Assembly: GCF_013874595.1 (NCBI RefSeq)
Contig: NZ_CP059431.1
Location: forward strand, 2,046,001-2,110,000
Source of the DNA: Flavobacterium sp. xlx-214
GTDB taxonomy: Bacteria > Bacteroidota > Bacteroidia > Flavobacteriales > Flavobacteriaceae
DNA length: 64,000 nt
Direction: 5' to 3'
The notes under the pieces were generated by a model that was given only the letters and a program-made list of their open reading frames with translations, made no database searches and was not told where the DNA came from. Shown piece after piece: positions 27,721-37,036 of the stretch (position 1 is the first letter of the stretch; every line of letters starts with the position of its first letter). The translations under genes and the position numbers were made by a program.

Positions 27721-28162
27721 AATTGGTAGTGTTAAATTTAAATTTTAGATGCTTTTCATTTCCAAAATGATCTACAATCCAAATCTCAAAAGCTTGTGTG
27801 ACGGAAGAGGTTGAGGTGTAATACAGTCTAAATTGCTTTTCTGGTAGTGGGTATAAGTCATTAGGAACATAGGGTGGTTCATCGTAATACTGCAAAGTAC
27901 CCTGTCCATCAAATTGAAAATAACGGAGGTAGTAGCTGGTATTTTGATACAAACCACTCGGTTGTATTGTTAGGCGTATTTCTACTGTTTTTCCATTGGC
28001 TATGTCTTTGGGTACAGGCAGTACTTGAACTTCAAATGGGAAATTGTCTTGTATTTCAAGTTGATCCTCTTTATTACAAGAAGTACAAAAGATTATTAGT
28101 AGTAATAAAATTAAAGATCTTGAAAATGATCTTATCGTAGATTGAGCATATGGTATATTCAT
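27719..28162 (-). CDS. traQ: Conjugative transposon protein TraQ (DUF3872)
   Basis: 147-residue lipoprotein: a hydrophobic segment and lipobox IIFCTSC (Cys29) are followed by one beta-sandwich domain (FPFEVQVLPVPKDIANGKTVEIRLTI, YLRYFQFDGQGTLQYYD). This layout fits the DUF3872 family encoded last in Bacteroidota tra operons. It should sit in the periplasm at the outer part of the mating apparatus. It comes directly after traO; no traP (zinc-finger/primase-type protein in CTnDOT) is present between them. Confidence 0.75.
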   Translation of the reverse strand: MNIPYAQSTIRSFSRSLILLLLIIFCTSCNKEDQLEIQDNFPFEVQVLPVPKDIANGKTVEIRLTIQPSGLYQNTSYYLRYFQFDGQGTLQYYDEPPYVPNDLYPLPEKQFRLYYTSTSSVTQAFEIWIVDHFGNEKHLKFKFNTTN

Positions 28163-28174
28163 TGGTTTTTTTCT

Positions 28175-28735
28175 TTAAAAGTTAATTCTTAATCCTAAGC
28201 CAGCTGATGGACGAATTTGTTGTAAATCAGTTCCCCATAAGATTTTTGATCTTCCTTGAAGCAAGAATACCAACCGGTCTGATAAATAGGTTTCAAATGT
28301 TAGTCGTCCTCCAACTCCATAGATGAAATGATCTTTGCTTATTAATTTTACTCCATCTTGCAGTTGGTCTTTACCTCGGTTAATACTTTCGTATCCTCCA
28401 ACTCCTGTTATTCCAAAATTCAACGTAATGTTTCTTTGAGTATCGCCTAAGAGAAAAAAACTATAGCCTCCTTCAGCGGTATAGGTTTCTTGTGGAATAC
28501 GAATGTTATTGTAGAAATGGTTTTTATAGGTGTATTCAATTCCCCAAATATGATAGTTACCATTTTTAGTGTTTACTGTTATGGCAAGGTTGATGAAATA
28601 GCTGTTTTCTATTTTGCCTTTGTCTGTTATGCCTGTCTTTATTTCTAATCCTTTTTGATTGGGTAACAGACGTTGAGCATGTAATTTAGGGGTGTTTAAG
28701 ATGAGCAATAATAGTGTGAAAATATAATAGTTCAT
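28175..28735 (-). CDS. traO: Conjugative transposon protein TraO
   Basis: 186 residues with signal peptide (LLLLILNTPKLHAQ). The body alternates hydrophobic and polar residues with glycine turns (FGITGVGGYESINRG, IYGVGGRLTFETYLSDRLVFLLQGRSKILWG, LGLRINF at the end), which suggests a small outer-membrane barrel, the accepted picture for TraO. It lies between traN and traQ in the leftward transfer operon. Confidence 0.8.
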   Translation of the reverse strand: MNYYIFTLLLLILNTPKLHAQRLLPNQKGLEIKTGITDKGKIENSYFINLAITVNTKNGNYHIWGIEYTYKNHFYNNIRIPQETYTAEGGYSFFLLGDTQRNITLNFGITGVGGYESINRGKDQLQDGVKLISKDHFIYGVGGRLTFETYLSDRLVFLLQGRSKILWGTDLQQIRPSAGLGLRINF

Positions 28736-28746
28736 ATGTAATCGTT

Positions 28747-29640
28747 TTATAATATTAAGTGCATTTGATCAATTAATGTCGCTTTTGCTAAATCTGTATT
28801 TTCTACTTGAAAAGATTGATGACGACCACCATTTTTCTCAAAGAGCTCTATAATTAATACTTTGTCATCTGCAATCGTAAATGCTTCCAATAGAAAAATA
28901 TTTCGATCAATACTTTGTGAAGGTATTTCTGTTAGCGGCTTGTAGATGGTTTTTGGGATGATTGTTTTTTCTTGTATTGCAGTTCGTTTGGCTATTTTTT
29001 TATCTACTTTTTTAAATGTCATAAAGTCAATTTGAAATGGTACACTGGTTTTGTTTTTACTTTCTAAATGAACATAGTAGTTTCCGTTGTGTATGTATAA
29101 TCCTTTCATTGTAAATTGAATGCCAAAGCTTTTAGAACCTAAGTGCTTAATGGTGCGTTTGTTATTTTTGTAAATGGTTTCTAATAGTAAATGAACTAAA
29201 GAAGGGGAATTGGTACCTAATTCTTCAAACAAAATGGGATTGTTTTCCGTTTTATCTTTTGTTTTTTGCAACTTATTTAAATCATAACTCAAGGCTTCTG
29301 GTTCATCGTTGTAAATAACATTGAAATTATAAAAGCAACCTTCTTTTGTAATGACTGAGAAATTGGTTTCTGCTTCAAAATCTCTTGTAGTGGCTTTTAT
29401 TCGCAATACGTTTTCTGCATCTTCTGCTTTACTGGCAATAAGATATTCACTGCCTAAATCAACATAGCGAATTGAGGAGGGAAAGATGAGATGTGTGGTT
29501 TTATCATAAGTCACTTCTAATTTATAGGGCTCAATTTTACCTAGAATGAGTGGAAAGTTAAGAGTATCTTGAGCATATGAAGCTGTTGAAAATAGCAGTG
29601 TAATGACAAATGCCCAGAAGGTTTTAATGATGTTTTGCAT
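28747..29640 (-). CDS. traN: Conjugative transposon protein TraN (DUF4138)
   Basis: 297 residues with a signal peptide (FWAFVITLLFSTASYAQ). Segments such as EVTYDKTTHLIFPSSIRYVDLGSEYLIAS and the later FGIQFTMKGLYIHNGNYYVHLESKNKTSVPFQIDFMTF are the hallmark of TraN, thought to be the VirB9-like outer ring component that works with TraM and TraO. The ribosome binding context is ordinary and the gene is 27 bp downstream of traM. Confidence 0.85.
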   Translation of the reverse strand: MQNIIKTFWAFVITLLFSTASYAQDTLNFPLILGKIEPYKLEVTYDKTTHLIFPSSIRYVDLGSEYLIASKAEDAENVLRIKATTRDFEAETNFSVITKEGCFYNFNVIYNDEPEALSYDLNKLQKTKDKTENNPILFEELGTNSPSLVHLLLETIYKNNKRTIKHLGSKSFGIQFTMKGLYIHNGNYYVHLESKNKTSVPFQIDFMTFKKVDKKIAKRTAIQEKTIIPKTIYKPLTEIPSQSIDRNIFLLEAFTIADDKVLIIELFEKNGGRHQSFQVENTDLAKATLIDQMHLIL

Positions 29641-29667
29641 AGTTTTGATTTTTAAAATGTTACGGTA

Positions 29668-31011
29668 TTATTTTTTTGATACAAGAAATACCTGATGTCC
29701 TGCTTTTAGGGTAATCTTTGGTGTACGGACTTTTTTCGCAAAGTATCCTGAAATACCTTGGAGGGCACTTTTGCTTAAGTCAGAAGTAAGTTGTTGACCT
29801 GTGGAGGAGCTCATACTAAAACTAGATCCTGTAACATTACCCATATTTGCTATAATATCTGTTGCAGCATTTCGTTCTAGAGAAAAGGGTATCAATAAAC
29901 CTGCTTGTCCGTCTAAATCATAAATGGTTAGCTCTACAGGGATAATCGTACCGTTTATTTCAAAGGTGTTGACTTTTAATTGTAATCTCCCTTCTTGAAA
30001 TTTTGTGATAGCTGTTAAAAGGCTGCCTTTTGGAATGATGTGACTGGCTATTTGTGCATCTTCTAATAGTCTCAACTGAACACTTGAATGATCGATTACT
30101 GTTTGTGTAACATGTATGCAAGCGTTAATACTGTTTTTAGGTTGTACAGATTTTAAGGAATCATCTATCCCATAAAAATGACGATTTTTGATTTGGTTCC
30201 AATCGGATATAAAGGCGCTATCGGATGGTTCTCTATATAACGCAGAAACCGTTTGCTTTTTTGCTGAGGTGATTGCTACCAAATTTTCTTTTTGGTTTCT
30301 AATAATGGGAGCAGAAGTATTACTTGGAATGGTCTCTTTTGTTTCGGAAGAAGATGGCTGCGTTTGGTTGTTTTGTGGAAGGTATTTTGCAGCCATTTGA
30401 TAAGATTTTTCCATTAATGTGAGTTGATCATCTATAGTGACGGTTTTAGGAACTTCTTGTTCATTTAATTGATTTTTTAAATCTTCTATTTCTCTTCGAA
30501 GTTTTTGTGTTTCAGTATCATCATTTTTGTAAAAAGAGTCTAACGTGCTTTGTGCATTACGGTAACTATCCAATGCAGGGTTTTTATTTTGTTGTGTATC
30601 GCTTTCAAGTGGACTGTCTTTTTTATTGCTTTGAGTAAATAAAGGAATAGTTTCTTGTTGATCTTCGAAGTGCCAATAATCTGCAAGAGTGGTAAAGGCA
30701 TTGTTTTTTTCTACTGATTTTTGTGATAGTAATTCCTCTTCATATGCTTTGCCTTTATCAGTTGGCATTCCAATGTTAGTGGCTTGTGGCACAACAGGAT
30801 TTAAACCAATTAGTTCTTTCTTTGTGTCGTCAGTTGTGGGTTTAAAAATCAAATACATGCATCCTAAAAAAACGAGGAACATCAAACTAAATAGCAATGG
30901 TTTTTTGAATTTTTCTATTTTATGTTTAGGCTCTTGAAACAAAGCACCTTCTTTATTGGCGTGGTTCTCTGTTACCCGAACCACTGATTTTTTTTGATTA
31001 TTTTCAGACAT
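29668..31011 (-). CDS. traM: Conjugative transposon protein TraM
   Basis: 447 residues. A cytosolic N-terminus and one membrane span (about 33-53, LLFSLMFLVFLGCMYLIF) precede a long polar linker with a coiled coil (about 165-190, KLRREIEDLKNQLNEQE). The C-terminal VirB10-like domain includes ASHIIPKGSLLTAI and ITLKAGHQVFLVSKK at the end. It is the bridge between inner and outer membranes in the mating pore. The start overlaps the end of traL by 8 bp. Confidence 0.87.
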   Translation of the reverse strand: MSENNQKKSVVRVTENHANKEGALFQEPKHKIEKFKKPLLFSLMFLVFLGCMYLIFKPTTDDTKKELIGLNPVVPQATNIGMPTDKGKAYEEELLSQKSVEKNNAFTTLADYWHFEDQQETIPLFTQSNKKDSPLESDTQQNKNPALDSYRNAQSTLDSFYKNDDTETQKLRREIEDLKNQLNEQEVPKTVTIDDQLTLMEKSYQMAAKYLPQNNQTQPSSSETKETIPSNTSAPIIRNQKENLVAITSAKKQTVSALYREPSDSAFISDWNQIKNRHFYGIDDSLKSVQPKNSINACIHVTQTVIDHSSVQLRLLEDAQIASHIIPKGSLLTAITKFQEGRLQLKVNTFEINGTIIPVELTIYDLDGQAGLLIPFSLERNAATDIIANMGNVTGSSFSMSSSTGQQLTSDLSKSALQGISGYFAKKVRTPKITLKAGHQVFLVSKK

Positions 31012-31282
31012 AGTTTTTGTTTTTTGAAAAGTTTACTAATGAATTCATTGCTTTTGACTGATTTTTGATTGCTATCGGAATAGGATTTTCAAATTGCTCC
31101 AAGGCTATTTCCTTGTACGTTCCCGCATCAAACCATATTTTACAAATCAATCCTGCTGTCAAAATGAGATAGATAATGAATATATAAAGGGTGTAATGTT
31201 GTTGTTTTTGAATAGGTAAGGATTTCCAATGAGTGTTTAACTGATCAAAATACTGACTTACTTTTGTTCTTATTTCTTTCAT
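31004..31282 (-). CDS. traL: Conjugative transposon protein TraL (DUF3989-type)
   Basis: 92 residues with one central membrane span (YTLYIFIIYLILTAGLICKIWF, about 30-51), a basic N-terminal part and a short external tail. Small size, single span and the exact slot between traK and traM support TraL. Its role is structural and poorly known. Confidence 0.75.
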   Translation of the reverse strand: MKEIRTKVSQYFDQLNTHWKSLPIQKQQHYTLYIFIIYLILTAGLICKIWFDAGTYKEIALEQFENPIPIAIKNQSKAMNSLVNFSKNKNYV

Positions 31283-31294
31283 CTTTTTTAAGTT

Positions 31295-31918
31295 TTAACG
31301 TTCTATGATTTCCATATCCTTGTTTTCGATTACTGTAAATTTTTCCATTGTAAAACCTTGAGGATTGTTGTCTGATCTTACGGAGTTAACCAAAAAGCAG
31401 GTAGAAATAAGGTTGCGTTTAGTTACATTACTAGAGCGAATGATGTACTGTTTTGCATAGGTGCGTACTGAATAAGGATACTGATCAAAATTGCATACAA
31501 CGCTGTCTACTTCTGTACGCTGTTGTACGTTACCTGAAATAATGCGGTTGTAATAGCCTTTTTCTGCGAGGTCTTTGTAGTAATCAAAAGCACTTTTATC
31601 TGCTAAATGAAAGGCTCGTTTCATATTGCTTTCAATTGCGTTTTTATCGGGAGCTAAAGTAAAGAACAGTTCATGAAAGCGCCTAACATGTTCTCTGGCT
31701 TCTACTGGGCGGTTGATGCTTGTATCTTGTGAAAGAGCAACCATGAGTGATTTTCCGTTGTCTAAAACGTAGACTTTTTGACGCTGTTGCTCTGCAAAGT
31801 GGTAGGATTTCCAAACGGAAAATCCTACCACAATAACGCAAAGCGTGGCAAATACAAGGGCATACAATCTAATTTGTTTAAAACTGTTTTCTATATTTCT
31901 TAATGTTTTAAATTCCAT
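31295..31918 (-). CDS. traK: Conjugative transposon protein TraK
   Basis: 207 residues from the ATG at 31918. The open frame extends upstream into traJ, but that extension is nonsense, and MEFKTLRNIENSFKQIRLYALVFATL is the typical TraK start. One membrane span (about 18-38) is followed by a periplasmic NTF2-like domain (REHVRRFHELFFTLAPDKNAIESNMKRAFHLAD) as in VirB8-type proteins. It nucleates the inner-membrane complex. Confidence 0.87.
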   Translation of the reverse strand: MEFKTLRNIENSFKQIRLYALVFATLCVIVVGFSVWKSYHFAEQQRQKVYVLDNGKSLMVALSQDTSINRPVEAREHVRRFHELFFTLAPDKNAIESNMKRAFHLADKSAFDYYKDLAEKGYYNRIISGNVQQRTEVDSVVCNFDQYPYSVRTYAKQYIIRSSNVTKRNLISTCFLVNSVRSDNNPQGFTMEKFTVIENKDMEIIER

Positions 31919-31935
31919 GTTGCTATTTTTTAGTT

Positions 31936-32928
31936 TTATTTGAGTAATTGACCTCCAATATTTCCTGCTACGGCACCAGCTCCTGCACTGGATACATTTG
32001 CTGCTTTTGTAGCTGTTTGAGAAATGTTTCGCATAAAGTTGCCACCGCCACCAGCTTGAATAATCCAGCCTGTTACTGTGGGTATGGTAAAGTAGCCAAC
32101 AATACCAATTATCATAAAGATGATGTAAATGGTGTTGCTGGTATCGGGGATATAGGTTGGGTCTACTAGCATGGCTATGTCTCGTTCTAAAATCAAGGTT
32201 TGTATTCTTGCTAACATAGAACTGAATAAATCGGAAACGGGTAGCCATAAATACACACTTACGTACCTTGTGAACCACTGCGTGAGTGTCGTTTGAAAAC
32301 CGTCCCAGACGGAAATGGCAAACGCAATAGGACCGAGTATAGACAAGACAATTAGAAAAAAGGTACGTATGGTATCAATGACTAAAGCGGCAGCTTGAAA
32401 CAAAACTTCTAATAAATTACGAAACCAGTCTTTCATCGCTTTTTCTATTTGGTAAGCTTGTCTGTCCATATACATACCTGCCATCGTACCAATGTCTGAA
32501 GGAGACCAACCGAGTTCTTCTAATTTTTTGTCAAATTGTTCGTCAGAAACCATATATGCTGTTTCGGGATTTCGAACCATTGCCTCATATTCCAATTGGT
32601 CTTTTTGTTGTTGCAGTTTGTTTAAGTCCAACACTTGATTTTCAAGAATACTATGGGTTCCTGTAACTATAGGTCTCAAAATAGCATTGATAGACCCCAA
32701 AACAATGGTGGGAAAAAACATGATGCATAGTCCTAATGCAAAGGGACGCAAGAGGGGATAGACATCAATTGGCTCTGCTCTGCTTATAGCCTGCCAGACT
32801 CTTAAAGCAACATAAAACAAGGCACCCAATCCTGCCAAACCTTTGGCTACAGCTGCCATTGCACCTGCAAGGGGCATCATATCATCGTACAACGAACGCA
32901 GTACTTCATGTAGGTTGTTCCATTCCAT
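31936..32928 (-). CDS. traJ: Conjugative transposon protein TraJ
   Basis: 330 residues with five or six membrane helices, among them GLAGLGALFYVALRVW, PFALGLCIMFFPTIVLGSI, FFLIVLSILGPIAFAISVW and TIYIIFMIIGIVGYFTIPTV, followed by a Gly/Ala-rich tail. This is a VirB6-like inner-membrane channel component. It begins 3 bp after the traI stop and ends 18 bp before traK. Confidence 0.87.
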   Translation of the reverse strand: MEWNNLHEVLRSLYDDMMPLAGAMAAVAKGLAGLGALFYVALRVWQAISRAEPIDVYPLLRPFALGLCIMFFPTIVLGSINAILRPIVTGTHSILENQVLDLNKLQQQKDQLEYEAMVRNPETAYMVSDEQFDKKLEELGWSPSDIGTMAGMYMDRQAYQIEKAMKDWFRNLLEVLFQAAALVIDTIRTFFLIVLSILGPIAFAISVWDGFQTTLTQWFTRYVSVYLWLPVSDLFSSMLARIQTLILERDIAMLVDPTYIPDTSNTIYIIFMIIGIVGYFTIPTVTGWIIQAGGGGNFMRNISQTATKAANVSSAGAGAVAGNIGGQLLK

Positions 32929-32930
32929 TG

Positions 32931-33563
32931 TTACCAGTATTTTTGGTTGCTTGTTCCATAAAGTTCTAATACTCGTTTGCCATCGTTTTTCTTTTTTGCT
33001 CTTAGATAGCTAACCGATATGTTTTTATTGGTGTAATACCGAACTAAGCTGTGGTAGTTTTTAACTTCATTATACACACGATCAACAACATCCATACGTT
33101 CTTTATCGTTCAATGAAAGATTGGTTGCGCTCACAATTTGTTTTAGTTCTTTTAGTAATTCTGTACTTTCATTTAACAAGGAGGTGTATCCATTACCTAT
33201 TGCAACTAATTCTTGTGGTGTGAAATTGGGATCGTTCAGCATTTTGTTAAAATTTTGTACATACATTTCTGATACATCTCCAACCAGTAGTACGGTCTGT
33301 TGTACTTTTCTGGCATCTTTAACTAAATTGGTTACGGCTTTGAGTTTGTCATAGTACTCTTTACCTTGTTTATATACCTTTTCAACTTCTTTAAAGTTTT
33401 TCACTACGTTGCTTACGGTAGAAGAGGTTTGTATGATTTCGTTTGCTGAATTTAGGATGCCTGAAGCCAAATTTGCTGGATCTGCAACGATCATTTGAGC
33501 ATGCGCAGTTGGTGATTGGACTAAGAAAAGTGCCATTACCACCGTAAAAATTATTTTTTTCAT
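32931..33563 (-). CDS. traI: Conjugative transposon protein TraI (DUF4141)
   Basis: 210 residues with a signal peptide (KIIFTVVMALFLVQSPTAHAQ). The mature protein is nearly all helical with heptad patterning (VVKNFKEVEKVYKQGKEYYDKLKAVTNLV), similar to VirB5-type proteins in fold class. It sits between the VirB4-like traG and the VirB6-like traJ, as VirB5 does. Confidence 0.83.
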   Translation of the reverse strand: MKKIIFTVVMALFLVQSPTAHAQMIVADPANLASGILNSANEIIQTSSTVSNVVKNFKEVEKVYKQGKEYYDKLKAVTNLVKDARKVQQTVLLVGDVSEMYVQNFNKMLNDPNFTPQELVAIGNGYTSLLNESTELLKELKQIVSATNLSLNDKERMDVVDRVYNEVKNYHSLVRYYTNKNISVSYLRAKKKNDGKRVLELYGTSNQKYW

Positions 33564-33582
33564 TTTATTAAAGTTTAAATAG

Positions 33583-36084
33583 TTATTTGATGTTTTCGCG
33601 TTTCAACATAGCAATGTGTTTGATAGCTAGTGCTATATCTCCTCCTAGCTCTGAGGCAACTTTCATTACTTCTATTTTTTCTGTTTCTTCAGTTGTATAG
33701 GCTAAGTACTCCTCTGTGGACACCTCGGTTGCGTAAACAGCTGAGTGCGTTCCTCCTAAACCAATCCATACTTCTTTGTACAATCGGTTTGGATCGTTGT
33801 TCATATTAATAGAAAGGATTTGTGCTTTTTCTTTTTCGGTTAATCCTAGCATGGTCTGTATAGCATCAAATTTGTTCATATACTTGCGTTGATCAAGCAG
33901 AATTTTGCAGTCGGAATTATTGATAATGCTTTCTTTTACAATAGGGGATTGTATAATGTCATCTACTTCTTGTGTTACAACAATAGCTTCTCCAAAGAAT
34001 TTACGAACTGTTTTAAACAAATATTTGATGTACTCTGCCATGCCTTCCTTTGCAATGGCTTTCCATGCCTCTTCAATTAAAATAAGCTTTCGGATGCCTT
34101 TTAGTCTTCTCATTTTATTAATGAAAACCTCCATAATGATAATGGTGACAATAGGAAACAGGATTTTGTGGTCTTTAATGGCATCAATCTCAAATACGAT
34201 AAATCGCTTGGAAAGCAGATCGAGCTCTTGATCTGAATTGAGCAAATAATCATACTCGCCACCTTTGTAGTAAGGTTCTAAAACGTTGAGGAAATTAGCA
34301 ATGTCAAAGTCCTTTTCTCGTACTTGCTTTTCGTTCAGTAGGTTTCTATAGTCGTTTTGTACATACTCATAAAAACCATTGAAAGAAGCTACTTCATGCT
34401 GTTGTTTAATACGTTCTATGTAGCCACTTACTGCATTTGATAAGGCTACTTCTTCTGAACGACTAGGAGGTTCGTCATCTCGCTTCCATAGGGTGAGGAT
34501 TAGAGTCTTAATACTTTCTCTTTTCTCGATGTCAAAAATGCCGTCTTCTGTGTAAAAGGGGTTAAAAGCAATGGGATGTTCTTCTGTGTAGGTGAAATAC
34601 ACACCATCGTCGCCCTTGGTTTTACTTTTTATGAGTTCGCATAATCCTTGATAGGAGTTTCCTGTATCTACCAATAAAACATGGGCTCCTTGTTCGTAAT
34701 ACTGGCGTACCATATGGTTGGTAAAGAATGATTTTCCACTACCAGAAGGACCTAATATAAACTTGTTTCTATTAGTAATAATTCCTCGTTTCATTGGTAA
34801 ATCTGAAATGTCCAAATGAATGGGTTTCCCAGTCAGGCGATCCGCCATTTTAATACCGAAAGGCGAAGGAGAGTTGTGGTAATTGGTTTCTTCTGTGAAA
34901 AAGCATAAAGCAGGTTCCATAAAGGTGTAAAAACTCTCTTCGCTTGGAAAATCACCTGCATTACCTGGTATGCCAGCCCAGTACAAAGTAGCAACATCTG
35001 TTGTATTGTGTCTCGGCTTGCACTCCATAAGTGCTAGTGCGCTACCGCAATCATTCTTTAACTGTTTTAACTCTAGAGGATCTTCCGCCCATGCCATTAC
35101 ATTGAAGTGTGCTCGAATAGAGGAGAAACCAAAACTATGTGCTTCATTTAAGTATTTTTCTATCCATTCTTTATTGATCTGATTGGCTCGGCTGTATCTA
35201 GCCAAAGAATGCATGTTGCGTGCGGATTTTTCAAATTTTTGGAGGTTACTTTCACTATTGTCTAAGAACAAATATTGGTTGTAGATGTGATTGCAATTAA
35301 GGAGTAATCCTACAGGTGAAGCAAAGGATAAGCGGCAATCGCTTCTATCAGTGGATAGTTTTTCATAACGGCTATCCGCAGATACGCTTGCTGGTAAATC
35401 ATCGGTATCGGATAGGGTATGTAAACACAACCTTTTATTGCCAATTCTCATTTCTTCTGAACCTAAAGTAATGTCTTGCAGTGGCGTGTTTTGATCTCTT
35501 GATAAACTGAAGTATTGAGATAACAAACCCTGCTTAGTTTCATTTCCCATAATATCCTCTTCATCTAGTCGTTCCAGTTTTATATAACTACTGTCGTTGA
35601 TGATGCGTTCAAATTGGGATACAGCTTCCATAAATCGATGGATTGTTTCTTTGTCTTGCATCTCTTTTGGTATGAGCTTACCCTTGCAAAGCGATGAAAA
35701 ATTGCTTTGCATCCGCATGCGTTCTTTGGTTGTTTTTGTTAAAAAGAGATAGCAATAATGGTTTAGAAACGGACGTTCGTTAAAATGTTGTTGATACGAT
35801 TTTGACAAAAAACTTTGATTCTCTTCTGCTAAATCAGCAACATAGTTTTCCTTGATGTACCAATCTTGTTTGTGTACAATCGTATAATCGGGCAGGGTTT
35901 TAATGGCTTTAAACCAAGCAGCATGTATGGCTTCATATTCCGAAGAAGTTACTGTAAATAGTTCAGGTAAGTACACTTTGAAACAGGCGGTTATATCGGC
36001 TTCTTTTGAAACAATACAATTGTTTTCTAAAGCTAACAGAGGAAACTTACTTTCAAGTGTTGTAATTTTAGCTGTATTTCTCAT
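33583..36084 (-). CDS. traG: Conjugation ATPase TraG (VirB4-like)
   Basis: 833 residues. The N-terminal half is the VirB4/TraG-specific domain. Walker A is FILGPSGSGKSFFTNH (near residue 440) and Walker B is KLILIEEAWKAI. The late motifs VVTQEVDDI and DCKILLDQRKYMNKF are also typical. It powers assembly of the mating apparatus and substrate transfer. Its start overlaps traF by 17 bp, indicating coupled translation. It should not be confused with the VirD4-type TraG of proteobacteria; that role is played here by mobC. Confidence 0.92.
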   Translation of the reverse strand: MRNTAKITTLESKFPLLALENNCIVSKEADITACFKVYLPELFTVTSSEYEAIHAAWFKAIKTLPDYTIVHKQDWYIKENYVADLAEENQSFLSKSYQQHFNERPFLNHYCYLFLTKTTKERMRMQSNFSSLCKGKLIPKEMQDKETIHRFMEAVSQFERIINDSSYIKLERLDEEDIMGNETKQGLLSQYFSLSRDQNTPLQDITLGSEEMRIGNKRLCLHTLSDTDDLPASVSADSRYEKLSTDRSDCRLSFASPVGLLLNCNHIYNQYLFLDNSESNLQKFEKSARNMHSLARYSRANQINKEWIEKYLNEAHSFGFSSIRAHFNVMAWAEDPLELKQLKNDCGSALALMECKPRHNTTDVATLYWAGIPGNAGDFPSEESFYTFMEPALCFFTEETNYHNSPSPFGIKMADRLTGKPIHLDISDLPMKRGIITNRNKFILGPSGSGKSFFTNHMVRQYYEQGAHVLLVDTGNSYQGLCELIKSKTKGDDGVYFTYTEEHPIAFNPFYTEDGIFDIEKRESIKTLILTLWKRDDEPPSRSEEVALSNAVSGYIERIKQQHEVASFNGFYEYVQNDYRNLLNEKQVREKDFDIANFLNVLEPYYKGGEYDYLLNSDQELDLLSKRFIVFEIDAIKDHKILFPIVTIIIMEVFINKMRRLKGIRKLILIEEAWKAIAKEGMAEYIKYLFKTVRKFFGEAIVVTQEVDDIIQSPIVKESIINNSDCKILLDQRKYMNKFDAIQTMLGLTEKEKAQILSINMNNDPNRLYKEVWIGLGGTHSAVYATEVSTEEYLAYTTEETEKIEVMKVASELGGDIALAIKHIAMLKRENIK

Positions 36085-36409
36085 ACTGTTTATTTTTAAG
36101 AGTGTACCTTAAATGCTTGCGAACGTCTTTTCGAGAAATGATGTATTGCGGATGTTTTTTTCTTGCACCTAACTTCATGATTCCATGTTCTCCGTACTTT
36201 TTGTTAAGTGAAAATGTTTGCCATACAATCAATGTAGCACTTCCTACACCAAGGATGAGGCAGATGTAGGAGTTTAAACCTGCCATGTATAAGATCATTA
36301 CCAGGATAAGTGTACCAAGCAATCCACCAGCAAAAATGAACAGGTACTGTGCTTTCAGACCTTTAAACTCTACTGTTCTTCCAATACCTTTGTTGATGTC
36401 GTAGTTCAT
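36068..36409 (-). CDS. traF: Conjugative transposon protein TraF (DUF4133, VirB3-like)
   Basis: 113 residues with two adjacent membrane helices (YLFIFAGGLLGTLILVMILYM and YICLILGVGSATLIVWQTF) after the conserved start INKGIGRTVEFKGLKAQY. This and the position before the VirB4-like gene fit VirB3. The C-terminus is basic and cytosolic. Confidence 0.87.
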   Translation of the reverse strand: MNYDINKGIGRTVEFKGLKAQYLFIFAGGLLGTLILVMILYMAGLNSYICLILGVGSATLIVWQTFSLNKKYGEHGIMKLGARKKHPQYIISRKDVRKHLRYTLKNKQYEKYS

Positions 36410-36419
36410 AAGGCGAAGT

Positions 36420-36728
36420 TTAAAGAAAGAAGGAGCGTAGGATTGTAGCTGCTACAATTAAGAAAATACAGGCACCAAACCAAGAAGCGGCTGTTTTGCT
36501 TGTATCTGGATCTCCTGAACTGAATTTGTTGTACACTTTTACACCTCCAATCAATCCAACCACTGCACCAATGGCGTAGATTAATTGGGTGGCAGGATCA
36601 AAATAGGAGGTAACCATTTGTGTCGCTTCGTTGATTCCTGCGCTTCCATTTCCTTGACCAAATGTGGTCAGTGTTGCAAACATAAAGACTACTAAAGCCG
36701 CTTGCATTTTTCTTTGTTTTTTCATCAT
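36420..36728 (-). CDS. traE: Conjugative transposon protein TraE (DUF4134, pilin-like)
   Basis: 102 residues. A signal peptide (ALVVFMFATLTTFGQ) is followed by the conserved INEATQMVTSYFDPATQLIYAIGAVVGLIGGVKVYNKFSSGD and a second hydrophobic helix. This two-helix layout resembles VirB2/TrbC pilins, so TraE is the probable pilus or channel subunit. It is the first gene of the leftward traE-Q unit. Confidence 0.87.
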   Translation of the reverse strand: MMKKQRKMQAALVVFMFATLTTFGQGNGSAGINEATQMVTSYFDPATQLIYAIGAVVGLIGGVKVYNKFSSGDPDTSKTAASWFGACIFLIVAATILRSFFL

Positions 36729-37036
36729 TTTTAGATTAATTAGTTATTGTTTATCCCGCTCTTTACAGGCTTTCGGAACAAAGATGTGATTGAAATGCAA
36801 GGAATAGGGTACATTGGCAGTTAATGGAAGAACTTGAGTTTAAGTGTCTTGTTAAAGGGTGCTTTGGAAAACATTTATGTAATCTTGATTTTAAAGTGGC
36901 TTGTATTGAAACTTGAACTATTTCATAGATAGGTTGCTGTGATAGGTAAGGAGATAAAAAAACGATATTTAAAAAGCTTCATTTTTAAATATCGTTTCAA
37001 TAAGGATGTTCGGATGCAGTTCTTTTTGAAGAGGGT
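36729..37036. other. Gap between traE and the traD-like gene
   Basis: 308 bp without a supported ORF. The right part holds the terminator at 36960-36997. The left part must contain the leftward promoter of traE-Q, but I could not pick a convincing -7 box. Confidence 0.4.
36960..36997 (-). terminator. Terminator after the traA-B-D unit
   Basis: A 16-bp stem (AAACGATATTTAAAAA and its complement) with a 6-base loop follows the traD-like gene. It separates the traA-D transcript from the main traE-Q operon. Confidence 0.7.

Noticed and set aside
32230..32260. GGGTAGCC inside traJ
   Set aside because: It is within coding sequence and lacks TTAAC and the second half.
31919..32278. N-terminal extension of traK
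   Set aside because: It is a shadow of traJ in another frame; the natural TraK start is at 31918.
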